Shown: positions 38,771-49,659 of the stretch, in pieces | How positions within the stretch are numbered: position 1 is the stretch's first letter | How the letters are laid out: the number at the start of each line of letters is the position of its first letter | Assembly (NCBI RefSeq): GCF_001949145.1 | Contig: NW_019091386.1 | Coordinates: 1,723,986-1,787,985 of the forward strand | Direction: 5' to 3' | Origin: Acanthaster planci | Taxonomy: Eukaryota; Echinodermata; Asteroidea; Valvatida; Acanthasteridae | Length of the DNA: 64,000 nucleotides | Program-made: the position numbers and the translations under genes | Notes under the pieces: model-generated | The model's input: the letters and a program-made list of their open reading frames with translations, nothing else | Databases searched by the model: none | What the model was told of the DNA's origin: nothing

Positions 38771-39631
38771 CTTCTTTTTCAGTCGGCTCCCAGCCATTTC
38801 CTTCACGTGAAACATCCTACTCCCGTATAGAGGTAACTGCTTACAGAACTCCACGTACATCTGCTTCGCCCTTGAACTCCGCTCGGCGGGGTCGCGCACA
38901 TCTGCCAGCGCACCCGAGTAGCACTGGAAGCACCTCTTAGCCGACTTCTGCACGGCGCGGGCATTGCTGTAACCGCGGGGCAGGCATCGCTTGACTTTGT
39001 CCAGGCAGACTTTATCAGCCGCTGCGTGGGCAGCAATGGCAGAGGCTGCGGCAGCGTCCTCCAGTGGAATGTTGCCCGAGTGCGTGACAATCACACCAGG
39101 GTTTTCTCCGGCTTGCGGTGCCGTCCTGCCCGTCCACGGTAATGGGCTGTCACTGTCCCCGTCAGCGATGGTGTTATCAGGGCTGGATTTACAGGGTCCA
39201 GAGGTCCTGGAGATGGTGTGTCTGTCACTCAAGCCTGGGCTCTGATGATGAAGCTGAGGATGATGATGAATACAGTGATGGAGAAGGTCGATGCCACCGT
39301 CTGGCTCAGGGCTCTGATGGCCCAGCTCGTCCTCCAGGATGAAGTCGTCAACGATGGGAGTCTCGAGGTCCTCAGAAGGCAGGTCCAATGTGACTGTGGG
39401 CAGGCCCATGACTGGCCGGGTCGTGGGGGCTGGCGGCTGGTGGTGATGAGGATTGTGGTAGTTTTGTTGATGCTGGTGGTGGTGATGTTGTTGTTGGCTG
39501 TGGTGGTGGTGGTGGGGGGCTGTCGTGGGTGTGTGGTGAGCCGGTGACTCAGCCAACAGCTGGAGAGCGGCCAGTTTCACTGCGTCCTCTTGACTGCATG
39601 GCAGATGCTCATCAATGATGTCACGGTTCAG
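38771..39631 (-). CDS. FERM F2 lobe exon with His/Gln-rich insertion
   Basis: 287 codons, phase 0 at both ends. Acceptor tttttttcctaatgcag (AG at 39633-39632), donor AAG|GTCAGT. Residues 1-28 (LNRDIIDEHLPCSQEDAVKL, AALQLLAE) are the first helices of a FERM F2 lobe, as in MyTH4-FERM proteins ('D-i-l-x-G-r-l-P-c-S-x-E-E-A-x-x-L-A-A-L-Q'). Residues 32-66 are His/Gln-rich; 67-205 are a low-complexity Pro/Asp/Ser-rich insertion. The lobe resumes at about 207-260 (DKVKRCLPRGYSNARAV, RAKQMYVEFCKQLPLYGSRM) and passes into F3 (FHVKE, RLKKK). F2 lobes are normally about 100 residues, so the roughly 175-residue insertion is unusual. The preceding exon ends LDQLYQK, which reads directly into this one. 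An F1 ubiquitin-like lobe is not evident upstream. Confidence 0.88.
39433..39538 (-). repeat. Coding CAC/CAT/CAA trinucleotide-like tract
   Basis: Minus-strand tract encoding runs of His and Gln (HHHHHSQQQHHHHQHQQ) inside the FERM F2 exon. Interrupted by Asn, Tyr and Pro codons, so it is impure. Likely to vary in length between individuals and to form an unstructured loop. Confidence 0.85.
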
Positions 39632-40599
39632 CTGCATTAGGAAAAAAAATCAAAACAAACCACAAATATAAACCCCACTGGATAAAGTTTAGGAAACAAT
39701 TTGACAACAGCAATACATTATCAAAAACAATCTGGAAAAGGTCAACACAAACTTCTTCATTTTCCTCAAGTCCTTGTCCTGGGTGTACTTCAGTTCTCTT
39801 AGCACAGGGGCTTATGGTCAAACACTGTTCCATTATTCAAAATGCCAACTAATGTAATGGACACACTATGACAAAACTGTACCCCTAAGTCAACACAATA
39901 ATTCAAAATGCCCACTGTACATGTTTCAGTAGTGAGTCAATGATGTGTGGTAGATTCCTCTTTCCTCTTTCAGAGCAGCCAGCCTGCTTTGTAAACATGG
40001 TAAACAGCAAAGTCCATGAATTAGAAGCGAAACAAGGAAGCGTGAACAGTCAACTCAGGGAAGGGAGGGAAAAAAAGGATCATACAACAAAGAGAGTTGG
40101 CAGGCAGTGTGAGCAACAGCACAACTGTACAGGATTCAGTCCGACCGTTAGACTGATTGGCTGAAGTCGGCCCCCCTTCCCAAGGTGTGCTTGTGTGCAT
40201 CAAGTATGAAACCCTACACCTCCGAGGCTAATGAGGAGAATTACAGGGGGGGGGTTTCCTGATGCCGAGGATAAACATCTGACCTTTCCTGCCGCTGCCG
40301 CCGATGATGAGGCTTTAAGCCAGGAAACACGAAGTCACTATTTCAAAACACCATTAAGAAATTTTTTCGGCCGGCAGAGCTCTTGGAAACCTGAGAAGAA
40401 ATGGGCCAAGTCCTATTCCTTGAACTCTGTTATAGTTCAGTAATAATGCAGTGCATTTCCTGGAGAGGGTTAGGGAGGGGGCAGTGTCTTTCCCATGTTT
40501 GTTATTCAATTACTCACTAACAAAATATGAATATAGGCTATTTACTACTTGTAACTGCATGAAATTAAGTTTAAATGTTCAAATCATGAATTCACTACA

Positions 40600-40915
40600 A
40601 TACATGTACATGTAGTTTCAAGCTTGCAGCTTACGCAGTTTTCACAAACTTATACCAGATACGCAATGTATCCAACATTCAGGAAAAGAAATCCAAAACA
40701 AACACAATTTCATACATGTACATGTACTTTTTTGTATACATGTAACCTATACATTGGTGAATCGTTCGTATTAATGTATAAGGTGAAAAGCCCATTCAAG
40801 GAAGAGCAGAGTACCGGGTACAAACATGTTCCTGAAATACATGTACATGTGCATACATGTACATTGTACTGGCACATTTACCAGTATTTGTACACATGTA
40901 CATGTACATGTACTT
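40600..40915. repeat. TACATG/CATGTA palindromic hexamer cluster
   Basis: Repeated tacatgtacatgtac runs near 40601, 40715, 40840, 40856 and 40890-40912, mixed with single acatgta units. Same dispersed repeat as at 37780-38060. Confidence 0.8.
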
Positions 40916-41905
40916 GAGGCATGATGATATTTGAACCTCATAAAAAGGTTTTTTTTTTCTTAGGACAAAGTGCTGTATTGTTCACCTGCCCCTTCCATCC
41001 AAGCACACACTACAGTACCAGTAGTTAAGAAAGGTCACATTGTCCACAGGTCTGTATGCATGTACATGTACTGTACAAATGTTCATACAATGTACATGTA
41101 CATGTACTGGGTACAACTGTAGTCACATTGAAGTTCAAATGCAGCTTACAGTACCATACATTCTCACAGTGTAATGGCAACAACAAATTACAAGTATTCA
41201 TAACACATGAAAACTCACACTTACAAATAAAACAAACTACAGAAGCTGAAGTGCCCCTGAAAGAATACTGTTTTAGGAAAGTCAGGATGGGAAGTACCTG
41301 TAGATGTACATGTATACTGATAAAAACAAGACCAGAAATAAAAATCCTTGTGCACGTATGTGCAGGTATGTAGCACTCTTTTTGGAAAAGCAAAGGCAGA
41401 TTGAGAAAAACGTTTGACTATAAATCAATTGTTTGAAACCGCAATTCAAAGAAATCACACAATCTTATAAACTTGAACAATTCATGAATGAAATCAGTAG
41501 GATTTTCAAATCAAGCTACTGATGTACATGTACATGTATGTACAATGTATGTGTGAAAAACATCAGTGTAGAAGACCTTTTCGTAAGGAGATATTTTTGT
41601 TCTGTGTTTCTTTGTTTTTCAAAGAGGTGTCAAATATAAATGACCCATGGCTAGGTTCAACGTTGGCAGAAAACAGATACTATACATGTAGATACATTTT
41701 TATCTGAACTGAAATGTACCACAGTTTTTGTAGTGCAATTCAGTTTTTCTTAATCTAGTGCCCAAAACAGAAAGTGGACGAAAAAATTGAGCAATGAAAT
41801 GAGTTCTTAAAAGTGACTACCAGGAGCAGTATACTGGTACATGTATCGTATGTAAAGTGTACACTGGTCAATTCTATGGTACACTGTACCGGTAAATGCA
41901 CTATT

Positions 41906-42184
41906 GGCTGAGCGGGTTAGCGTAGCGGTTCTTTCCTCGCTTTGCACCAATGAGGCCCAGGTTCGAGTCCCGGCTTGGCCCAAGCTTTAAGTGCATTTGG
42001 TTTCCAGTCTATATTTGCTCTTGCAGGTTTTCTCTGGGTACTCCGGTTTCCCCCTGCCTCTAAAACTGGACCTTCTTCTTAACTCCGTAACGTGATGCTG
42101 ATTAATAAAGTGTATGAATAAACGTACAGTTATTGGCGCAAACAGCCTGAGTTGCTGAAAGCGGCATTAAAACAAAATAACAAC
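41906..42184 (+). mobile_element. tRNA-derived SINE with target-site duplication
   Basis: The head is tRNA-like, with an A-box region (ggctgagcgggttagcg from 41906) and a canonical B box (ggttcgagtcc, 41960-41970), spaced as in Pol III internal promoters. A body follows with tctctgggtactccggtttc, a segment type found in several invertebrate tRNA-SINEs, and the 3' end is gcggcattaaaac plus an A-rich tail. Flanking 12-base direct repeats aaatg[c/a]actatt at 41894-41905 and 42185-42196 differ at one base and mark a retrotransposition event. It lies antisense to the host gene. No protein is encoded; mobility would depend on a LINE elsewhere. Confidence 0.85.
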
Positions 42185-45100
42185 AAATGAACTATTTGTG
42201 AATTCACAATGATTTCGTGACTTCAAATTCTGTAGCAAAAATCCTGGCAAAGAGGCTAATAAGTTATTTTATGGTTAGCATCCTAAACACATTATGCATA
42301 GTGAAACCTGAAATAAATTTGTACCTGTTGTTTATAGTTTTGCCAATAATGAACTGTGCAAAACAGAATGTCACTAGCTTTGTGAACTTGCATAAAAAAT
42401 ATACCATCACAGGGTATGAACAGAGATCACTACATTATTGCACTTGCGTGCCACTGCTCACGTGCACTCCAGCTGCAATGCAGTGTCTTCCACAAGATCA
42501 CAAGAGGTTTGTGTACACTCCTCAAAACAAACTGGTACATATACCGTACCGTACATGTCCTTTTCCTGAGTAGGTAAATGTACATGTACAGTACAAGCAT
42601 ACAAAACATGTACAGGTACCGGTACACTGAAGTCTTTCACTTGCACTCTCAAACTGTACGTACATGTAAGTTATGAAGCGCTTGGAGCAGAGTCCAGTCC
42701 ATTAGAATTTACTTGCCATCACTGTGAAAATGGACCACAAATTTCATGGACATTGGGAGAAAATAAGAAACATTGAAATGAAACCAATAGCTTTTCCCAC
42801 ACAGATAAAAAAACCCTGTAAACATGTTCAGTGAGGCCAGTCTTTTAACCACGAGTGAGCATTCCTCAAGTGAGATACACCATTCAACTTTCAACGGGGA
42901 AAAAAAACCCAACTGCGGGATGAGTGAAACAGACTGTGTGTATGCGAGAAATGAAATTTCGGCAGGAGCGGATCGCGAGCCCCCCGAAGTGCTGGATGTG
43001 ACACGGATTCCTCCCGAGTCAGTCCTGCACGCTGGCCTGCCCTGCAGTGCATTGTCTGAGTTGCGGCATACCGGCCAGGACAGGTTTATCCATCGCTTGC
43101 CGTGTGTGCGCCGGCTCAAGGCTATTGTCTGCACGATGCTCAGTCATCTGATTCTAGTCCCTTTTTTTTTTTTTTAGTGCGGAGATTGTCGGGCACCCCT
43201 GATGATACAGGCCAGTGCCGTGGGGGACAGTCAGCAGTTTGCGTCGATGTCCATTCCTATTTAATTGTCGTGAATGTTGCTCATGTTTTCCTCAGATTGA
43301 TGCAAACTTTTTTTTTGACACATCACGAGATGTTCAGGAAGGGTGTTCTAGGAAAGTGCTCACAAAATTAAATAAAGAGTTCTCAGTTATTAAAAATTGG
43401 CTGGTTGCCCCTGACCAACTACCAACTGAAAACGTCAACTTAGATTGCCTGTATCGACAACTGTAGGACATCTTCAAGCTGGCTCCTTCGTCGCATTGTG
43501 GGAAATTAAAAATGTGACACTTCACATTTTCTAATGCATGTTTGTTTCTATAGCATTAAAGCAAAACTCAAAAGAAACAAACTGTACGACAACTTTCAGT
43601 TTGAAAGGCTCTCCCAGAGAAATTTGTACCGCCAAGTTGATTTTGATGTCTATTAATTGTTTACATGCATTAAAATTTACAATCCCGGGGTGTGAAGTTC
43701 CCCTTGCTACTGTACGTTCGATGCACAGCACACTAAAAAAACAAATTTGGGGTGTCAATTTTGGGACTCTTGTTTTTGGGAGCCAAATGAAAACAACATC
43801 GAGACTATTTTGTTTTTAACACAGAGAAGGGCCGTATTTTGTGCTAAAAAGTTCTTTGCAAAAGAAAACCTTGTTTTAAACTGATAATTGTCAACCTAGT
43901 CATGCCACATCAGACACGTACCAGTATGGTACCAGTGCTGCTGACGCCAAGAAATATACGTCCAATACTCAAAACAATATGACATTTCTGCAAGCCACTA
44001 AAAGAATCACATTTTTCCATGAAGCACATCGAATGGTATTGTCCCACGAGACTTAAACAAAACACACACACAAATATTTAAAAAGGATGTACTAGTACAG
44101 TAGCTGGAAGAGTCAGTGTGTCTGAGTACCGGCTTGTCCAACACCATGGTCCTCGTATTTTGAGTCAATCTTGGCCATTTTCCAATACTCGACTTGGGCT
44201 CCATCTTAGGCTTCAACTGTTTTTCACTTCCTGACTTTGAGGTTATAAGCGCAATAGAACCGGTCTGATAGTGCCACAAAACATCAAGTAAGATGCACAA
44301 GAGCCAAACATTACAGTACTTCAATTTACATGTAAGTTAAACGCTTCAGGCCAACAATTGGGGATTGGTTTCCTACACGAAGCCTGCGATGGAGACGAAG
44401 TTGAGTATTGGAAAACGGCCCTGGTTCATGAGAATTTTCTTTCCCTATCATACAGCAAATGCCTTTTATCATAACTAAAATTCACTGACATGTACAGGTG
44501 TATACATGTACCATACATACACATACACCCATGAAAACTTGCTAATTTTGCAAAACCTACATGTACATGTGCATCTGACACCATGGAACTGCCCCATTAC
44601 TCCATCCTCCGGTGGTGTACTGTAAATTTGTTCAGTGGAACTGGGGGGATGGGGGATGACTTAAAATTCACATATACTGCGCATGTACTGGAAGAAACCA
44701 ATATTTGGAAAGGGACTAATTGGACACTGTTTGACACTAGGGGTCGCTGATCATGACACAGATCGATCAGTGCACATTGGGTACCTCATACCCCATAACC
44801 TCACATATACATGTACATGTACATGTACATACCACGTACTGGTACATCAAAACTGCATATATATAAACTTTCATAAGTTTTCTCCATCTTTGATACTCGT
44901 TAAATGCATTCTGGTTGTTAAGAAGTTTCGAAGAAAACCTAAATATCCACTTTTTCCCCCTCATCACGAAAAACTGAGGGGGATGATCCAATAGCCCATC
45001 TCCCCTTCAGAAAGTAGAAAGAATATAACCCTCATCCCCCCTCCGATTTACGCCCCTGCCATAATGTGTGAAAAATTTGAATGAAATCTGGAAAATACTG

Positions 45101-47796
45101 AGGACAGTCATACGGGTAAATGTTGTACATGTCTTTTACCGTATGTGAAAGCTAAGTGAGGGATTGCTCCATATATTACATGTAATGTGGATAGTGGTTT
45201 CTGGGAGGGGGGGTTCAAAAGAATTCTACATACCAGTAGGAACAAGTCAGGGTACAGCATATCATTCAAAATGGAGTTTACAAGCTTATTGGATTTTCTT
45301 GTTGCCACGGGTAACCAGACTATTTCTCACACACAAATGCACACACTGGTACATGTACTGGTACCTCACTGCAAAATCATTAAGCACTGCAAATAAGGCC
45401 AAACAAAAATTAGTTGTGTTTCCTATTACACTGAAAAATAAATTAGGGTGGTTGGTTGGGTAAAGATTTTTTTACTCTAAATTTTTATAGCCCAAACAAT
45501 TTGGGTCGGATGATGGTCTGTATTATTTTGTGGGGGGGGTGTATATTTGTAACAGGTACTAAGTCAGTGTCAGATTAACACATGTACTGTACATATTATA
45601 TATCAGCACTGTGATTGAGTAGTAAAGAAGCTGGTTGTTGAAATGCAAACACACAAGAGCCGTTCATCTCATACAAAAAAAAATTTAAAACAATACAATG
45701 TATAGGACGATGTACACAAAATTAGGCTCGGGGACAAGGCATCATAAGTTTATATAATTTACTGATTTGTTGAATGAAAAGATATAGGTTCCGCGTGATT
45801 TTCTAGGTTGGGTCAGGTAGCCGGAAACACAGCTATTTTTTGTTTGGCCTAATAATACATAAGAGTAAGCACCCAGCCACAGAAAAGTGCACATGTGCTT
45901 GCAACTGTTGAAGGAAAGTTTAGAGTTGGGGGACGATTATCCTAGGAGAAAACTTCATACTCCATTTGTTCCGAGTAATTATTTCACGTGCCTCAGAATT
46001 ATCCAAAACAAATATGTACATGTACATGTACATGTAGGCATTAGAGAAAAACACGTCAGGTGAGTCTTTATATCAATATTTCAAGAGCATGAATATTCTT
46101 GGTTGTACTGCTGAACGGTTTTACAGTTTACAGACAACCACTTAGATGTACTCGTACTGTCATTTTCTGTGAATTTTTTTTTTTTTCTATCTACTACGTA
46201 CACGTACCGGTACATTGTTTAACAGTCAAAAGTGCCGCACATGTACTGCACTGAGGTACTTCAACAGTACATGTACTTTGTAACTTATTGGAGACGGTTT
46301 TTTCCTTTGTGGATGTCTCATACGAAATGAAACACTAGCACCAACAAAACAAGCAACAAAATCCAACTTGGTACTGGTATTTTGTAACCTGTCAAAAATA
46401 AAAGCAAGTTGTAACTGACTACTGAACATATGTATCACAGACAGAAATAGTAATAATAATAAAAAACACTTAAGTGCCATACACTATTCCAAGGCGCTGA
46501 AAGTTACTGTGGAATCAGTTTGATGACAAGTACTACACATGTACATCAGTCTGCTGCCCTCTAGTGAGAATTTCTTGTTGAACCACTTGCTACCGGTATG
46601 TGGCCATAGCAACTGACTTGTAACATGTACATGTACAACATGGAGATCTGTCAAACCAGCTTACCCCTGTACATGTATGTAGGCTCCTATACATGCATTT
46701 CATAGAAGAGCCCAAATTCTTCAATTGTGAACCTTCAAATAAACCTGAATTCTTGCATGAACGAAGTCTGAATGTATCTCCTATTAAACATGTTAAAGTA
46801 ATAGCCTCCAACCTAAATCCAATACAAGGGTGGTTTTTCAAACCTTGGCTTCAAATCCATCTATGGTGTACGTGTACATGTACAAGTTGTAACATATCCG
46901 CTAACCCCAACAACAGATGGATATGTTACACAAGTATGCTCGATTTTATATTCCTTGCTTTGCAGACACATACATGTACATGTATAGTGGTTTAGTGTAC
47001 CGAAGTGAATACATGTATACATACATGTATCATGAGCAGAATTATGCGTAAAAGGCATTAGGGTGGGAACAAGCATATGAACCAGCACACGCGCATAATT
47101 CATTGGTTTGCACTGCACTTCCTGGTCCGAATGATGTTGTACATGTACATGTACTTTGGCTTGATCAATAAAGAAAGTCCCGTTTTGCCAGCTGAATCCA
47201 ATTCTTGATAGGCCATCAACCAAAAGTTGGGAGTATTTTCATTTTAATACAGATCCAACAAATTCCATGCAAGGCCAAAGAGATGTACTGTAGACCAGAT
47301 TTGGAAAAACCTCTTTAGTTCTGCCACACCATGAGAAAACTGTCCTTACAAGTCCTTTCATAAATCCTTTCAAATAAAGCGGTAAGACCAGTCACTGGTC
47401 AGAGGGCGAATAGCAGCAAAGAACAAGCATTTGTCACAGTTCCTTTGAATGGCTTGTGACTTGATTTCCAAATCCGGTTTGTGACATTGACTTGCAGGGA
47501 ATTGTAGTGGATTCGAACAGGACACTGCGGTGAAGTTCCCGGTGCAAATGAATCCATAGATTATTTAAGGGCTGTGATGATTATTCAATTAAAAACTGAT
47601 TGACAAATATTCACATATTCTTATTATTGCACATGTATTCCCATGTTTGTCCTTGTTTTTGTGGGAATTTGGTACAGCCGAATACCTGAATAATAGACTG
47701 ACTGGAAGGTTGAATGTTACAAACATATTTCATTACTCGAATTGACTCAGCCTGAGCTTAATTGTAGAGAAATGCCATCTTATATTTGGATCTTAC

Positions 47797-48321
47797 CTTC
47801 TGATAGAGTTGGTCTAGCTCCTCCCCATACATGAGAGTGGCTTTCTTGGCGATAGCAGAGGGCAGGCCGCCCACGCTCTGAAGCCCGCTGACTGACGAGC
47901 AGCTGGAGCCCTGTGAGTTGAGCGAGGCATTCCGCTTGAACCGGCTGAGCGGGCCGCTCACACCAGTTGCCGACCGGCCACCAGGCCGGGAGAAGCTGGA
48001 GCCCACTGAGGCGGTGTCCTCGGGCTCTGGGGAGGCGCCCGCACCTGTGGTAGTGGCAGCCAACCGTAGGCTCTCGGTGGAGGAGATACTGGGGTTGTGC
48101 TGGGGAAACTCCTGGTGCTGCTGCGTCTTCATGGGTCGGGGGAGAGGATCTGAGGAGCAAGACGAGGAAAGCAACCCCTGGATCTTCTTGACAAGGGGCT
48201 GGAAATGCTTGCTGAGGGGTGGAAGGCGTCTCATCAGCAGAGAGGCCTCCCGCCGCAGGAAAGGATTGCATTGGAAGTCCTCGGGAATGGTGTCCAACCA
48301 TCTTGTCAGCATCAACAGGAC
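47797..48321 (-). CDS. RasGEF N-terminal (REM) domain exon, second half, with Ser-rich linker
   Basis: 175 codons, phase 0 at both ends. Acceptor accaacattacag (AG at 48323-48322), donor CAGAAG|GTAAGA. The start, VLLMLTRWLDTIPEDFQ, is the signature of RasGEF_N/REM domains ('v-L-x-x-L-x-x-W-l-x-x-x-P-E-D-F'). It is followed by helices FLRREASLLMRRLPPLSKHF and QPLVKKIQGLL, which end the REM helical bundle. REM domains support the CDC25 fold and, in SOS, help form an allosteric Ras site. After about residue 53 comes a Ser/Pro/Gln-rich linker of roughly 100 residues (phosphosite-like) and then AIAKKATLMYGEELDQLYQK, which leads into the FERM F2 exon. A plus-strand ORF over this exon (47918-48484) is a shadow. 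Confidence 0.92.
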
Positions 48322-49247
48322 CTGTAATGTTGGTGGCCAAATGAAGAAATGTGAAATTTTGATCCACAAAAACCTTTTTCCTTTTATCCTGACAGTCCTT
48401 GATCCTTCAACAGATAAAAGACAGGGGACTGTTAGGATTAAGGAAACTGGACCTGTGCTCCCCTACATCTTCCAAAATCCTTAAAGGAATGAGGCTCCAC
48501 CCTAGGCACAGCTACTTCACATGGACCTTATTGCCCCAATTAGATCAAGGTGCTGGCCTCTTGTAAATTTGCTAAAATTGTTAACAAAATGCATATGTGT
48601 TAGTAAATTATGACTTTAGTATTTCATGTTAATGATTGATTCTAAGAGCCCGATGCAACGGATACCAGGGAGGAACTGCAGGTGACACTGCATGGCATCT
48701 GCAAAACAACAGACGGAGGGAAGGAGACTTTTTGTCGATGTACATGTACATTGGGTGAATATCCCATTTTTCATAAACTCTAAATCTTTTCCACATGGGT
48801 AATTCCAGAAATTAACGGTCCATTTTTTGTGTGTCCCTGTCACATCTGACAAATGGATTTGAAAGCTCAAAACACATTTTCTTATTTCCAAGAGTGATGA
48901 ATTAATGCAAATTACCCGCCAAACAAATACTAATAGTTTGAATTCAATTTCGGTGATATTTCCATGTCAAATAACAAAGGTCAGATGTAACAGGGACACA
49001 AAAATGGCACACTTTTGGACCGCTAATTTCTGGAATCACCCACATACCGGTACCAGTCACAAAACAGTAAAAAAGGGGGAATTCACTATGAATGCACCAA
49101 ATTTATTGTGAATGACCTTGGAGGGCTTGGTATCTACCAAGCAATATCCCAGGAAGGCATTAGAGGTATTCATGCTGCATCAGGGCAAATCTAAGGAACA
49201 CGAACACTGAAATGTTTGCAGTATGTGGGTTCACCAATCTCCCTTGC
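48322..49247 (-). other. Apparent GC-AG intron inside the REM domain
   Basis: A 926 bp intron. The acceptor is AG at 48323-48322. The only 5' splice site that keeps frame is ACCAAG|GCAAGG, with donor dinucleotide GC at 49247-49246. A nearby GT (ATTG|GTGAAC, 14 bases downstream) is in phase 1 and would frameshift the REM signature. The intron contains MITE family B copy 2. Confidence 0.7.
48793..49045. mobile_element. MITE-like element, family B, copy 2 (both ends present)
   Basis: About 253 bases with terminal inverted repeats of about 60 bases. The left end reads atgggtaattccagaaatta and then acggtcc; on the right, the reverse complement reads atgtgggtgattccagaaat and then tagcggtcc. Inner repeats are gtccctgtcacatctgac / gtcagatgtaacagggac. 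The core matches copy 1 at 20854-21059. No ORF; a non-autonomous DNA element is the likely class. Confidence 0.8.
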
Positions 49248-49481
49248 CTTGGTCTGCAGGATCTCATCGCCCGCTTCACCCTGCGTCCCGTTCAGCGTGC
49301 CGCGCAGCGTGGTAAGCAGCACCTGCTCCAGCAGTCGCAGCAGGACGACAGGGTGAACGGTCATGGGCAGCGTCTCCAGGAGAGTATCCTGAAAGCAGCA
49401 GAACTGGCAGCGGCCTAGCGGTTGACATCTTGGATTCTTCAGGAGGCGCTGGTGCCGAGTGCTCACTTGTGGCTCTGGATT
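49248..49481 (-). CDS. RasGEF N-terminal (REM) domain exon, first half
   Basis: 78 codons, phase 0 at both ends if the GC donor is used. Acceptor cattcttgtttcag (AG at 49483-49482). The peptide begins NPEPQVSTRHQRLL, has a Cys cluster (CQPLGRCQFCCFQ), then DTLLETLPMTVHPVVLLRLL, EQVLLTTLRG and a polar loop (NGTQGEAGDEILQTK). The helices correspond to the first part of a REM domain, and the next exon continues directly with VLLMLTRW. One alternative frame is also open for about 84 codons but ends in a stop and lacks REM-like helices. The four clustered cysteines could be structural, but I do not recognise a zinc motif. Confidence 0.78.
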
Positions 49482-49659
49482 CTGAAACAAGAATGAAGTG
49501 TAAATAAAACAAATGCCCTGCCAAGCCCATGCCTCAACTCACATCTTTGATTTTTGGAACACAAACAAGATTGCCTTATTTCAAGATGTACCTGTACGTG
49601 TACTTTGTCTCCAATGCAAAGTACATGTTGAAATGGTTTCGTGGTACCCACTGCTACAT

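Larger units (their letters stand above)
39632..47796 (-). other. 8.2 kb intron between REM and FERM F2 exons
   Basis: Donor CAGAAG|GTAAGA (47796-47795), acceptor AG at 39633-39632. Contains a SINE at 41906-42184 and dense TACATG clusters (40600-40915, 41060-41110, 42540-42670, 44810-44850, 46010-46040). A small GC- and CpG-rich patch at about 42930-43130 is open on both strands. A short inverted repeat (gtaacatatcc ... ggatatgttac) lies at 46889-46930. I see no gene. Confidence 0.75.

Noticed and set aside
39218-39547. Plus-strand ORF rich in Val/Leu/Met
   Set aside because: Antisense translation of the His/Gln-rich tract in the FERM F2 exon.
42709-43134. Minus-strand ORF of 141 codons
   Set aside because: No domain and an equally long ORF on the other strand. 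The CpG-rich core is kept as a separate finding, not as a gene.
47918-48484. Plus-strand ORF of 188 codons
   Set aside because: Antisense shadow of the REM exon.
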